A stretch of 64,000 nucleotides of DNA, from contig DAOSOK010000015.1 in the NCBI GenBank assembly GCA_035373905.1, positions 1 to 64,000 on the forward strand. The letters are read 5' to 3'. The notes below the pieces were generated by a model. That model had not been told where the DNA came from. It made no database searches and saw only the letters and a list, made by a program, of their open reading frames with translations. Of the stretch, positions 16,518 to 24,714 are shown in pieces. This DNA comes from Candidatus Ozemobacteraceae bacterium (lineage in GTDB: Bacteria > Muiribacteriota > Ozemobacteria > Ozemobacterales > Ozemobacteraceae). Numbering within the stretch: the stretch's first letter is position 1; every line of letters starts with the position of its first letter. The translations under genes and the position numbers were made by a program.

Positions 16518-18761
16518 TCAGGCGGGTTCGCCTGAACGACGCTGTCCGGGCTCGGACGGCTCGTTCCCCGCGTCGTGCGGGTCACGCCCGGCGGAGACGA
16601 TCTGGGCGCGGATCTTGGCTTCCCGCAGCAACAGGAACACGCCCGGGTTGTGCTCCAGAAAACGATAAAACTCCATCGTGTCGATGCCGAACACCACCAC
16701 CGGGCCGTCGGCCGTCAGGGTGAATCGGTGCCGTCCGCGCGACGGGGTCGAGTAAATGCGCATGAACATGCTTCCGCGCCGCGCTTTCGCGACTTTGCGT
16801 CCGCAACGCGACATGACGATGGTGCCGGAGTCGAGGAGATACAACGCCTCCCGCTCGGTTCCTTCCTTCGCGAGCGTTCTTCCGGCGGGGATCTCGAGCC
16901 TGGTCATGATGCCCTGCAGCTGCGTCCGCTGGGTCGAGGAAAGCCCCCGCAGAAGCGGCGTATCGTCGAACAGCCCCCAGGTGTCGTATTCGCGGTTCTC
17001 TGCGATGACCTTCATGTGGCGGGCGATCTCGGAGCCGCGGATAAAATAGAGGAAGTCATATTTATCCATGGCCAGCACCTTGAGGTTGGTTTCGGCCACC
17101 ACGTCGGCGTTCCGGGGCATGTTGAGGATCATCGAGGTTTCGCCGAAGTAATCGTTGTTCGAGTAGGTCTTGATCACATCGCCGTTGCGGCGCACCAAGG
17201 CGCGGCCGCTGACGACCATGAAGAAACGGTCCCCGACCGTGCCCTGCTTGAAGATGACGTCGCCCGGCGCAAAGGTTTCGACCTTGGCCAGCGTAAGGAA
17301 CTCGCGCGCTTTCTCGATCGGGAGTCCGGAAAACAGATCGATATGGCTGAGCACGTCGAGATACTCGAGCGCCTCGGTGCTGACAGGCGGCGTGACGGGA
17401 ATGACGAGCGTATCGTCGGCGCCGGCCGGCGCTTTCCGCAGCTTCGAACCGGGCGGCAGCGAGCGTTCCGAGACATGAATCAGGAACAGACGCTCCTGAA
17501 CGTTTTCCGGCAGCTCGGCGAGGTTCTTGATCGGCGTGTGAATCGGCGGAATGCCCGCCTCGTGGAAAATCACCGTGTGGTGCCAGGGGAAGTTCATCAG
17601 CTCGATCATCCGATACCGGTTCACGACGTTCGTCTCGAACAGCTTCCGCACGGTCGGCGGGTCGTACAGCGAGTCGGACGAATAGGCGAAGCTCTTTCCC
17701 TGGTAATACACCTCGAAACCGATCGTCGGGATCGAGTGAAGCGTGTAGAAGAACCTGAACTCGCCGCCGTGGATGCGGATCGGCACCTGGAGCGTGATCG
17801 CATGAAAATGGAACAGCCCCATGAACGTTTTGTGCGAAAGCCCGGTCAGAGCGCGGTATTTGCGCACGAAGCTCTCGAGGATGGTCTCTGTCGTATAGAG
17901 GTTGATTTTTTTCTCTTCGAGGAGTTTCTGCAGAATGCCGGAGTCGTGGTCGGCGTGACAATGCGTGAGAATGCAGTCATCGATAAGGCGCGGGTTGATG
18001 TCCATCGCCTTGAGCCACAGCGTCGAGTCGACGGGCGGATCGACGAGGATGCCGCGCCGGTTCACCCAGATAATGAAGCCGCTTGTCATCTCCTTCGGGT
18101 CGAACCCGTGGCCGGAGCCGATGACGGTGACGCCGAACAGCGGGGGCGTGAACGGCTGATGCCGCTCGGGGAATTCGCGGTCGATGCCGAACGAGACGTC
18201 CAGGGGCACTTCGGCGAGCACTCGGGCGCCGTCGACCACGCGGAGCATTCCCTTCGGGGTTCGCTCGAGAGCGAGGTTTCCGAACGGTACGCGGTTGTTG
18301 GGGCCCCACGGGATGCCGGTGGCGATGTCGCTCAGTTCCATTTTCCTGAGGCCGGAGGCGTCTTTCGCCCGGAAGAACTCCATTTCGGCGCGCAGATCGG
18401 GAATGAGGTCGTGATTCACGCCGTAGGGGAATTCCCGCTGGAGGGAAACGATATCGGGGCCGAGCACGGCTTCCTTGAGGACGCCCATGATCGTTTCGAT
18501 CTGGTGTGTCTGGCCGATGACCTTGATGCTGCGATGTTTGAGAAAGTAGTTGTAGTAGGCCGGGAACTCGATGTCGGCGAGCGAAACGCCGCGCTCCGTG
18601 CTGAAGAGGCGATTCGGCAGGACGAACGTATCCGGCACCTCGCCGAGGAGGTGCAGCGTGTCCTTGATCGTTTCGGGCGTGGCGCCGACCTGGAGAATCC
18701 CTGACGGCGTCTTGATCAGCGTGCCGCCGCGCGGGAGCTGAATGACTTCGATTTCCGACAT
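16518..18761 (-). CDS. Metallo-beta-lactamase protein with two cyclic-nucleotide-binding domains
   Basis: A 747-residue protein. An N-terminal region of about 200 residues without a recognisable motif is followed by an MBL-fold hydrolase carrying THCHADHDSG (about residue 270) and later histidines. Then come two cNMP-binding domains: IDLFSGLPIEKAREFL with APGDVIFKQGTVGDRFFMVV and YFGETSMILNMPRNADVVA, and LLRGLSSTQRTQL with IPAGRTLAKEGTEREALYLL. The architecture fits a cyclic-nucleotide-gated phosphodiesterase or hydrolase. The second domain lacks a clear FGE-type phosphate cassette and may be degenerate. Start ATG 18761 has GAGG upstream. The ADP-ribosylhydrolase follows by 11 nt. Confidence 0.85.
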   Translation of the reverse strand: MSEIEVIQLPRGGTLIKTPSGILQVGATPETIKDTLHLLGEVPDTFVLPNRLFSTERGVSLADIEFPAYYNYFLKHRSIKVIGQTHQIETIMGVLKEAVLGPDIVSLQREFPYGVNHDLIPDLRAEMEFFRAKDASGLRKMELSDIATGIPWGPNNRVPFGNLALERTPKGMLRVVDGARVLAEVPLDVSFGIDREFPERHQPFTPPLFGVTVIGSGHGFDPKEMTSGFIIWVNRRGILVDPPVDSTLWLKAMDINPRLIDDCILTHCHADHDSGILQKLLEEKKINLYTTETILESFVRKYRALTGLSHKTFMGLFHFHAITLQVPIRIHGGEFRFFYTLHSIPTIGFEVYYQGKSFAYSSDSLYDPPTVRKLFETNVVNRYRMIELMNFPWHHTVIFHEAGIPPIHTPIKNLAELPENVQERLFLIHVSERSLPPGSKLRKAPAGADDTLVIPVTPPVSTEALEYLDVLSHIDLFSGLPIEKAREFLTLAKVETFAPGDVIFKQGTVGDRFFMVVSGRALVRRNGDVIKTYSNNDYFGETSMILNMPRNADVVAETNLKVLAMDKYDFLYFIRGSEIARHMKVIAENREYDTWGLFDDTPLLRGLSSTQRTQLQGIMTRLEIPAGRTLAKEGTEREALYLLDSGTIVMSRCGRKVAKARRGSMFMRIYSTPSRGRHRFTLTADGPVVVFGIDTMEFYRFLEHNPGVFLLLREAKIRAQIVSAGRDPHDAGNEPSEPGQRRSGEPA

Positions 18762-19165
18762 AGTCCTCTGCCTAAGAGAATGCCTGGGGCATAACCAAGA
18801 AAAGATAATGGATGCCACCCACAAATGCAACCACATAACGGCCGGACTCCGAGACGCGGAGAAACGTCTTCGTCGCAGGCGCGCAAACGCAGAGAATGCC
18901 TTCATCGGGAACGCGCTCTTTATCTGCATCCTTCGGTGTTGGGCTCTGTTTGCGTTTGTGCGTCGGCGTTGCGAATCGGGGACGGAGCGGTTCGCGAATC
19001 GCCCCAGCGGGTATTGGGCGATCGTGCGCGCGGAGGTGAAATCAGTGATTCCTGCGCAACAAAAACCCAAGGAGTGTTCCCGTTCGGGCTGAGCCCGTCG
19101 AAGCACGAGAGCCTCTCGCTCTTCGACGAGCTCAGGGCGAACGGATGTCGTTCATTCTGCAGGAC
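18762..19165. other. Gene-free 404 bp ending in a dispersed repeat
   Basis: No open frame with coding character. The last 117 bp are a full copy of the dispersed palindromic repeat. The first part holds no recognisable promoter or RNA beyond the Shine-Dalgarno of the MBL gene. Confidence 0.6.
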
Positions 19166-19167
19166 TC
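19051..19167. repeat. Dispersed palindromic repeat, full copy 1 (117 bp)
   Basis: Runs from CCTGCGCAACAAAA to TTCATTCTGCAGGACTC. The core is an imperfect inverted repeat: CGTTCGGGCTGAGCCCGTCG, AAGCACGAGAGCC, then CTCGCTCTTCGACGAGCTCA and GGGCGAACG. It matches 51039-51155 along its whole length, and shorter copies occur at 36646, 38611, 41742 and 63129. Its outer edge contributes two bases of the stop codon of the adjacent ligase gene. Confidence 0.85.
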
Positions 19168-20086
19168 AATCGTTCCGGGGGAAAGCCTTTTGGAGCCGTG
19201 ATTCCCAGGTTTCGGGGGGGAGGCTCTTCCAGTCGATGCGGGAGTATTTTTCTCGGCTGAGGATCTCGATTTCATGGCGCTCGATGTCATCGTATTCCGA
19301 CGGAAGCAGCTCCAGATCGAATGTCGAGGCAATGGTGCGAGCGATGTGTGCCGGCAGATCAGCCACGGAGGCCGGTGACATGAAATCGGTCAGAACCGAA
19401 ATGAGTGGCTGACGAGCGTCGTCCTCTCGAGCCCGGACCGCCGGCGTGAGAACCGCCGAAGGCAGATCACGTCGAGTGATCGGAAGGGAACCGTGGACGA
19501 CGAGAACTTCTCCCATGACGCTCCCGGCAGCCCCGATCAGTTTCTTTCCCCCGGCGTATACCGAGTGACCGGCCGCCGCGGCGTAGCAGTGAATGCGATC
19601 CGAGCGGCCCGGCTTCACTTCATGGTCTTCCGAAAACCGCGCAGGAACTCCGGCGGCCGCGAGAGCATCGACGAGGGGCCGCATCACGGCCTGAAAACAC
19701 GTCAGGAAATCGCCTCTCCCGGCGGCGCCGTTCCGAAGCAGGGAAAAGGGCATTCCGATCGAAAACGTGATCTCGTCGGCGTGAAACACCATCTTGCCGC
19801 CCGATTTGCGCCGCACCACGCCGATCCCGGCGGCTTCGGCGGCGTGCAGATCGACAAGGCGCTCGACGGGCTGAAAATATCCGAACGACATCGAAGGCGG
19901 ATTCCACCGATAGAACCTGGCGAACGGCCCGCCGCCGCGCAGCTGCAGCGATCGCGCCAGCGCCTCGTCGGCCGCCATGTTCGTTTCCGGCGCCCCGGCT
20001 TCGTCGATGATGACCCTGAGTATTCCGGTATCCACTATAGCACCATAGCACCGTGACCAGAGATCAGCAAACAAACCGTCGTTCAT
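19166..20086 (-). CDS. Lipoate-protein ligase A / BPL-LplA-LipB family protein
   Basis: About 306 residues. ETNMAADEALARSLQ, FARFYRWNPPSMSFGYFQ, GIGVVRRKSGGKMVFHADEI and GGKKLIGAAGSVMGEVLVVHGSLP match the lipoyl-transferase fold, including RRxSGG(K) and the conserved Lys of GGKKL. The usual RRxSGGGAVxHD reads RRKSGGKMVFHAD, a mild variation. It likely attaches lipoate or octanoate to lipoyl domains. The start is uncertain: ATG 20086 has GGAG only 1 nt away, and TTG 20074 is an alternative. The stop TGA sits on the edge of a dispersed repeat. Confidence 0.8.
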   Translation of the reverse strand: MNDGLFADLWSRCYGAIVDTGILRVIIDEAGAPETNMAADEALARSLQLRGGGPFARFYRWNPPSMSFGYFQPVERLVDLHAAEAAGIGVVRRKSGGKMVFHADEITFSIGMPFSLLRNGAAGRGDFLTCFQAVMRPLVDALAAAGVPARFSEDHEVKPGRSDRIHCYAAAAGHSVYAGGKKLIGAAGSVMGEVLVVHGSLPITRRDLPSAVLTPAVRAREDDARQPLISVLTDFMSPASVADLPAHIARTIASTFDLELLPSEYDDIERHEIEILSREKYSRIDWKSLPPETWESRLQKAFPRND

Positions 20087-20377
20087 GCTCCAACGAATTA
20101 CCAGATGAAATTTTTTCACTTTTTTTCGGTATGCCAAAGCCTGTATTTCTCCGAATGACTTCGCAGGTGTTTGCGAGTGTTTGGCGATGTCTGAATTTGT
20201 CGGGGGTGAGGGGTATCAACAAAACGTCGCATCGGGGCGATAAGGGTTGTGGTTTTGTTTGCCTCCTTATTATTTCGGGCCGGGGATACATCCCCGGTCT
20301 TCTTTTTTGCGTCGATTGCCTCGTGCCGGCGGGGCGAGTATGATGTCACCGCATCGCATCAACGACGGAGACAACGC
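20087..20377 (+). other. Intergenic leader or small-RNA candidate before the HD gene
   Basis: A 291-bp gap between divergent genes. It carries a plus-strand intrinsic terminator at 20279-20309 although no plus-strand gene precedes it. The sequence before that terminator (about 20160-20278) is T/G-rich and GC-poor relative to the genes. It may encode a short RNA or a regulated leader of the HD gene. No known RNA family is recognisable by eye. Confidence 0.4.
20279..20309 (+). terminator. Orphan plus-strand terminator
   Basis: CCGGGGAT and ATCCCCGG (20280-20297) form a compact stem followed by TCTTCTTTTTT. There is no upstream plus-strand gene, so the terminated transcript must start inside the intergenic region. 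Confidence 0.75.
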
Positions 20378-20950
20378 ATGAGCATCGATCTGACGACACT
20401 CGACGGGCTGTTCCACGATTTTCTCAACCTCAAGAAAATCCGCCGCACCGGCTGGCAGCTGCGGGGAATCCGCGACTGCGAGTCGATCGCCGACCACGCG
20501 TTCGGCGTGGCCCTGCTGACGATGCTGCTTTCCGACAAGATAACGAGCCACAAGCTCGACCGGGCACACGCGCTCGAGCTCGCGATGACGCATGAACTGG
20601 GCGAATGCCGCGTCGGCGATATTCCCTACACGGCGCTTCGGTACTGGACGCAGAAATCCGAGGCCGAACAGGCGGCGGTCGCCGACATGACGGCCCCGCT
20701 TGGCGAATCAGGAAAGCGGTATCAGGAACTTTTCGCCGAGTTCGAGAGCAACGCGACGGTCGAGGCCCGGTTCGTGCGCGCCATCGACAAGCTCGAGATG
20801 CTCATCACGGCATCGGAATACGAGCACACCGGCTTTCGCGCCCTGGGCGACTTCTGGGACAACGCCTCGACCTTTGCCGCGTTCGAAGAGTTTCCCGAAC
20901 TCGCCGCCTACGCCCGCACCTTGAAACGTCGCCATGATGAGCGGAAATGA
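20378..20950 (+). CDS. HD-domain 5'-nucleotidase-like phosphohydrolase (HDDC2/YfbR type)
   Basis: A 190-residue protein. H40 in RDCESIADHAFGVALL, the segment MTHELGECRVGDIP and D137 in RAIDKLEMLI mark the HD metal site of the 5'-deoxynucleotidase group. The defining His-Asp dyad reads His72-Glu73, an unusual substitution that keeps the charge. The enzyme would dephosphorylate dNMPs or related nucleotides. ATG 20378 has GGAG 7 nt upstream. It is preceded by an orphan terminator and may be regulated through it. Confidence 0.85.
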   Translation: MSIDLTTLDGLFHDFLNLKKIRRTGWQLRGIRDCESIADHAFGVALLTMLLSDKITSHKLDRAHALELAMTHELGECRVGDIPYTALRYWTQKSEAEQAAVADMTAPLGESGKRYQELFAEFESNATVEARFVRAIDKLEMLITASEYEHTGFRALGDFWDNASTFAAFEEFPELAAYARTLKRRHDERK

Positions 20951-21002
20951 GAGACAACGAACCACAGAATCACAGAGATATTTGTCCTTCGCAACCTCGT
21001 CC

Positions 21003-21023
21003 GGGCGGGTTTGAAACCTGCCC
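21003..21023. repeat. Short palindrome of the GGGC-GCCC dispersed family
   Basis: GGGCGGGTTT-G-AAACCTGCCC, a 21-bp inverted repeat with one mismatch, followed by CTACG. Related palindromes occur at 41573 and 41662. It lies just upstream of the ABC ATPase gene. Confidence 0.6.
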
Positions 21024-21068
21024 CTACGCATGGCGATGACGAGAGGGCAACGGCTCGAGGGGTTGGCC

Positions 21069-21800
21069 ATGATGGAACCGATGATCGAGATTCAGAACCT
21101 GACGAAGCGATACGGGGAAAAAGAAGCCGTTGCGGGGCTCACCCTGTCCGTGCCGCGCGGGGCCATGTATGGGTTTCTCGGGCCGAACGGGGCCGGGAAG
21201 ACGACGACGCTGCGCATGCTGATGGGGCTGCTGCAGCCGAGTTCGGGAAGCGCGCGCATCGAGGGTCTCGACGTGACGGACGATACCGTCGCCGTGCGGG
21301 CCTGCGTCGGGTATCTGCCTGACGAGGTCTTTCTGTACGATTATCTGACGGGGCAGCAGTTTCTCGAGTTCGTCGCTGATATGCGCGGCATTTCGCGGGA
21401 AGCGCGCGATCAGCGGATCCGGGAGTTGCTCGAGTTTTTCGGTCTCGAATCGGCGGCAGGAGAATATACCGTTAACTATAGCTTCGGCATGAAAAAAAAG
21501 CTTGCGCTCGCCGGGATCGTCATCCACAAGCCTTCCGTGCTGCTGCTCGACGAGCCGTTCAACGGCCTCGATCCGCAGGCGACGAAAGACTGCAGGGCCA
21601 TGCTGACCCGCATGACGGCCGAAGGTTCGACGGTTCTGTTCTCGAGCCACGTTCTCGAGGTCGTCGAGAAACTGGTGACCCATGTCGCCATCATCGATTC
21701 GGGAATGCTCCGGGCCTCAGGAACGCTGGCCGAGGTGTGCGCTCCCCACGACAATTCTCTCGAGAAAGCCTTTTTCAGCCTCACCTCCCGCCAGAATTGA
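21069..21800 (+). CDS. ABC transporter ATP-binding protein, no adjacent permease
   Basis: A 243-residue single-domain ATPase: Walker A GPNGAGKTTTLRML, Q-loop region ACVGYLPDE, signature YSFGMKKKLALAG, Walker B VLLLDEPFNGLDP and the switch His in FSSHVLEVVEKL. The modified signature SFGMKKK is typical of the BcrA/ABC-2 exporter group. No permease gene lies next to it, since the next gene is convergent, so its membrane partner is elsewhere. I chose ATG 21069, with AGGGG 6 nt upstream. Confidence 0.93.
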   Translation: MMEPMIEIQNLTKRYGEKEAVAGLTLSVPRGAMYGFLGPNGAGKTTTLRMLMGLLQPSSGSARIEGLDVTDDTVAVRACVGYLPDEVFLYDYLTGQQFLEFVADMRGISREARDQRIRELLEFFGLESAAGEYTVNYSFGMKKKLALAGIVIHKPSVLLLDEPFNGLDPQATKDCRAMLTRMTAEGSTVLFSSHVLEVVEKLVTHVAIIDSGMLRASGTLAEVCAPHDNSLEKAFFSLTSRQN

Positions 21801-21939
21801 CCATCGGCCGGAGGACTCACCACGCAGATGCTCCGTTGAAAAAAGCCTCGCCTTCAGGACCGCAGCTGCAGGGCAGATGAAATCATCCTCGGCGGAGCCT
21901 CTGTGTCCTGTGTGCTGAAGGGGTTTTCCGAAAAACCGT

Positions 21940-23361
21940 TCAGGAGGCCGTTGGCGAATCGGACTTTGGAGGGGATTTTTTCCTGCGAGGGCGGATGTTG
22001 ATCGCCTGTTCGATCGGTTTGTCGGAGAGGCCGATGACGGATTTCGTCTCGAACAGCACTTCCTGGCCGATCTCGAGTTTTTCCATGAGATCCTGTGACA
22101 GCGAGGCGAAGGGGAACATGATCTCGCGGTCTCCCATCGTCCTGATGATGCCCATGCGAAGATTCGCATCGTATCGGACGATCGTGCCCGGAAGGGTATC
22201 CGAATCGGGAGAGGCGCCGAGCCGTTCGACCTGCACGGCCACGGGGCCCATTTTGTCCTTCACGATGCCGAATCGCACCGCGTCGCCCTTGGCGAGAGTC
22301 TCCTGGTCTTCGGGGTGGAGGGCGGTGAAATGCAGCAGGACTTCGGCATACTCGGGGCAGGTCAGCACGCCCATTCCCGTATCGACGTTATACCATTTCA
22401 CCGTGCCCTCGACGACGGCGTCGGGTTCGGGCTGGTAGATGATCTCCTCGACCGTGCGGCCGATCTCGGCCTGGACTTCCTTGATTTTCTCGATCAGGTG
22501 GGCGACTTCGGGCTGGTCGGGGTTCCGGTCGAGCGATGATTCGAGGGTCTGCACCGCCAGCGTCAGCAGGCGGCGCCGGTAGTAGACGAGGCCGAGAAAC
22601 AGAAGCGCCGACGCATCCGTCGCGTCGATGCGCAGGGCTTCCAGCAGATGCTCTTCGGCCGCGTCGAGATCTTCCAGTTCGTACAGCACGCCGCCGAGGT
22701 CCCGGTGATAGGCGGACTTGAAGGGATACTGCTCGACGAGTTGCATGTAGACGTCCCGCGACTCCTCGAACCACTTCATCTTGGCGTACGTGTCGGCAAG
22801 CAGCTCGAGCGACCTGGCATTGCGCGGGTCGACCTCGAGCTGCTTCTTGAAGCCATCGGCGGCGTCGAGGTAATGCGTGTCGGCCTTTTCGTCGTCGCGC
22901 AGGCCGCGATAGAGGTCGCCGAGATACCAGTTGAACAAAGGACTTTTCGGGGCGATCTGCAGCCCCTGCTGGAACGCCTTCACAGCGTCGTCGTACCGCT
23001 TCGAGAGTTGATACGCAAGACCGATCGTTTCATAAAAATCCGGCTCGCGCGGATTCGCGCGGATGCACTCCTTCAGGATATCGATGCACTCCTGGTACCG
23101 CTCCTGGGTGAGGGCCTCCGTGGCGGCATCGAACCGCTTTTCGAGCTCGGCAAGGAATTCGCGGAGCTTCGCATCGTATTCCTCGCGTCGCACCGGGTCG
23201 AGCAGCAGATCGAGGGAATCCTTCAGTTCTTTCAGGCGGGGAATGTTGGAAAGGGGGCTGTCGGTCGTGAACAGTTCCGCGTATATGCGGTTATACGCCT
23301 TCTGGATCTCGTCCAGACTGGCGTAGTTCGGCACACCGAAGAGTTGATAATAGTTTTGCAT
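21940..23361 (-). CDS. J-like / TPR / cold-shock-like domain protein
   Basis: A 473-residue cytoplasmic protein with an uncommon domain order. Residues 1-65 resemble a DnaJ domain (NYYQLFGVPNYASLDEIQKA, then LDPVRREEYDAKL) but lack HPD, so they should not stimulate DnaK. Residues 80-320 are about seven TPRs (YYRRRLLTLAVQTLESSLDR is one). Residues about 345-410 match the cold-shock fold (GTVKWYNVDTGMGVL; EVLLHFTAL; MGPVAVQVERL). Residues 420-460 look like a second such barrel (GTIVRYDANLRMGIIR). It may bind RNA through the barrels and proteins through the TPRs. Start ATG 23361. Confidence 0.75.
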   Translation of the reverse strand: MQNYYQLFGVPNYASLDEIQKAYNRIYAELFTTDSPLSNIPRLKELKDSLDLLLDPVRREEYDAKLREFLAELEKRFDAATEALTQERYQECIDILKECIRANPREPDFYETIGLAYQLSKRYDDAVKAFQQGLQIAPKSPLFNWYLGDLYRGLRDDEKADTHYLDAADGFKKQLEVDPRNARSLELLADTYAKMKWFEESRDVYMQLVEQYPFKSAYHRDLGGVLYELEDLDAAEEHLLEALRIDATDASALLFLGLVYYRRRLLTLAVQTLESSLDRNPDQPEVAHLIEKIKEVQAEIGRTVEEIIYQPEPDAVVEGTVKWYNVDTGMGVLTCPEYAEVLLHFTALHPEDQETLAKGDAVRFGIVKDKMGPVAVQVERLGASPDSDTLPGTIVRYDANLRMGIIRTMGDREIMFPFASLSQDLMEKLEIGQEVLFETKSVIGLSDKPIEQAINIRPRRKKSPPKSDSPTAS

Positions 23362-23565
23362 GTGCGTCCCAGTATAGAGACGCAATATACCATACCGCCC
23401 GACGCAAGAGATATCATTTTGGCAACGCAAGCGAAAAAACGCCGGGCGGGCACGGCGAGCCCGGCGTGACGCGCAGAGCGGGACGTGTGCTGTCGGGCTC
23501 GCCTTCGTCGGAAATTTGCTTCGGAGGGTTCTTCGTGCTATCCTTCTCCGCCTTCGGAGCAAGAG

Positions 23566-24645
23566 ATGATTTTTCAGCTTCTGCGATTTCTATTGGTCAT
23601 CACGGGAACCGTCGCCGGGGTCGCGCTGGCGTACGGCGTCACGTCGCAGTACGAAAACTTTCTGGACACCGACTATCCCGAAGTCAAGCTCGCCGCCCTC
23701 CTCGGCTGCATCGGCTACCTGCTGATGTCGATGGCGGGCCGCGAACTCCAGGACTGGATCGAGCAGCGCATCGATAACAACAGCAGCTACGAGCTGACGT
23801 GGGGCGCGCTGGGCCTTCTGCTGGGCCTCATCGCCGCGAACCTCCTGTTCATCCCGGTGTATTTCATCATGTATCGCGGCATCGTGAACATCAATTTCGA
23901 GAACAAATACTTCAACTCGCTCGTCGCCCTGCTGTATCTCTCTATACCTCTTGGTATAAATCTTCTGTTCGGATATCTCGGCGTCAGAATCAGCCACCGG
24001 TACCGGGGGATGGAGCGGCGAAGCCGGACGTCCAGCCTCTCGGTGCCGCCGAAGCTCGTCGACACCAGCGCGATCATCGACGGGCGTTTCGTCGAGCTAT
24101 TCAGGCTCGGATTCATCGAAGGGCAGCTGGTCATTCCGCGGTTCGTCGTGAACGAGATGCAGTTCCTCGCCGACGCCGTCGACCCGACCAAACGCAGCAA
24201 GGGCCGCCAGGCGCTGACCCTGCTCAGCAAGCTCCGCAAGGAGTTTCCCGACCAGGTCGTCGTCCCGGAACGGGACTTCCCGGAAGTGCAGGAAGTCGAC
24301 GGCAAGCTCATCGAATACGCGAAAGCCGAGGGCGCGAGCCTGATCACGCTCGATTACAACCTCAAGCGCGTTGCGGAAATCAGCCAGATCCGTGTGCTCA
24401 ATCTCAATGAACTGATGAACGCTCTCAAGCCGATCTTCATCAGCGGCGAGGAGATCGAGATTCAGATCTCGAAGGCGGGCAAGGAGCCCGGCCAGGGCGT
24501 CGGCTTCCTGTCCGACGGCACGATGATCGTCATCGAGGACGGCGGCGGCCAGATCGGCCAGAAGGTCTCCGCGACCGTCACGAACATCCTTCAGACCGCT
24601 GCGGGTCGCATGATCTTCGCCCGCATTCGACCGAAAAAATCATAA
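23566..24645 (+). CDS. Membrane-anchored PIN-TRAM protein (YacL-like)
   Basis: A 359-residue protein. Four hydrophobic segments occupy residues 1-145. A PIN nuclease domain follows (KLVDTSAIIDGRFVELF, RFVVNEMQFLADA, DGKLIEYAKAEGASLITLDY) with the acidic metal-binding residues Asp, Glu and Asp. A C-terminal TRAM domain (EIQISKAGKEPGQGVGFLSD, GTMIVIEDGG) probably binds RNA. This is the B. subtilis YacL architecture. GGAG is 6 nt before ATG 23566. The transmembrane region contains the perfect inverted repeat TATACC-TCTT-GGTATA at 23943-23958. Confidence 0.9.
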   Translation: MIFQLLRFLLVITGTVAGVALAYGVTSQYENFLDTDYPEVKLAALLGCIGYLLMSMAGRELQDWIEQRIDNNSSYELTWGALGLLLGLIAANLLFIPVYFIMYRGIVNINFENKYFNSLVALLYLSIPLGINLLFGYLGVRISHRYRGMERRSRTSSLSVPPKLVDTSAIIDGRFVELFRLGFIEGQLVIPRFVVNEMQFLADAVDPTKRSKGRQALTLLSKLRKEFPDQVVVPERDFPEVQEVDGKLIEYAKAEGASLITLDYNLKRVAEISQIRVLNLNELMNALKPIFISGEEIEIQISKAGKEPGQGVGFLSDGTMIVIEDGGGQIGQKVSATVTNILQTAAGRMIFARIRPKKS

Positions 24646-24714
24646 CGGCATGACGGCGGCCATCAACCGGCAGAAGGTGCCGCGGCACGTCGTATTCCGA
24701 GGGAGGATAATCAA

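Noticed and set aside
16575..18704. 709-codon plus-strand frame opposite the MBL/cNMP gene
   Set aside because: Composition is typical of a shadow (Arg/Glu/Val/His rich), while the minus frame has clear MBL and cNMP motifs.
18762..19050. Short frames in the gap upstream of the MBL gene
   Set aside because: No Shine-Dalgarno, no coding periodicity and no similarity to known small proteins.
19051..19167. CRISPR repeat or array
   Set aside because: Copies are far apart, imperfect and palindromic, with no regular spacers and no cas genes.
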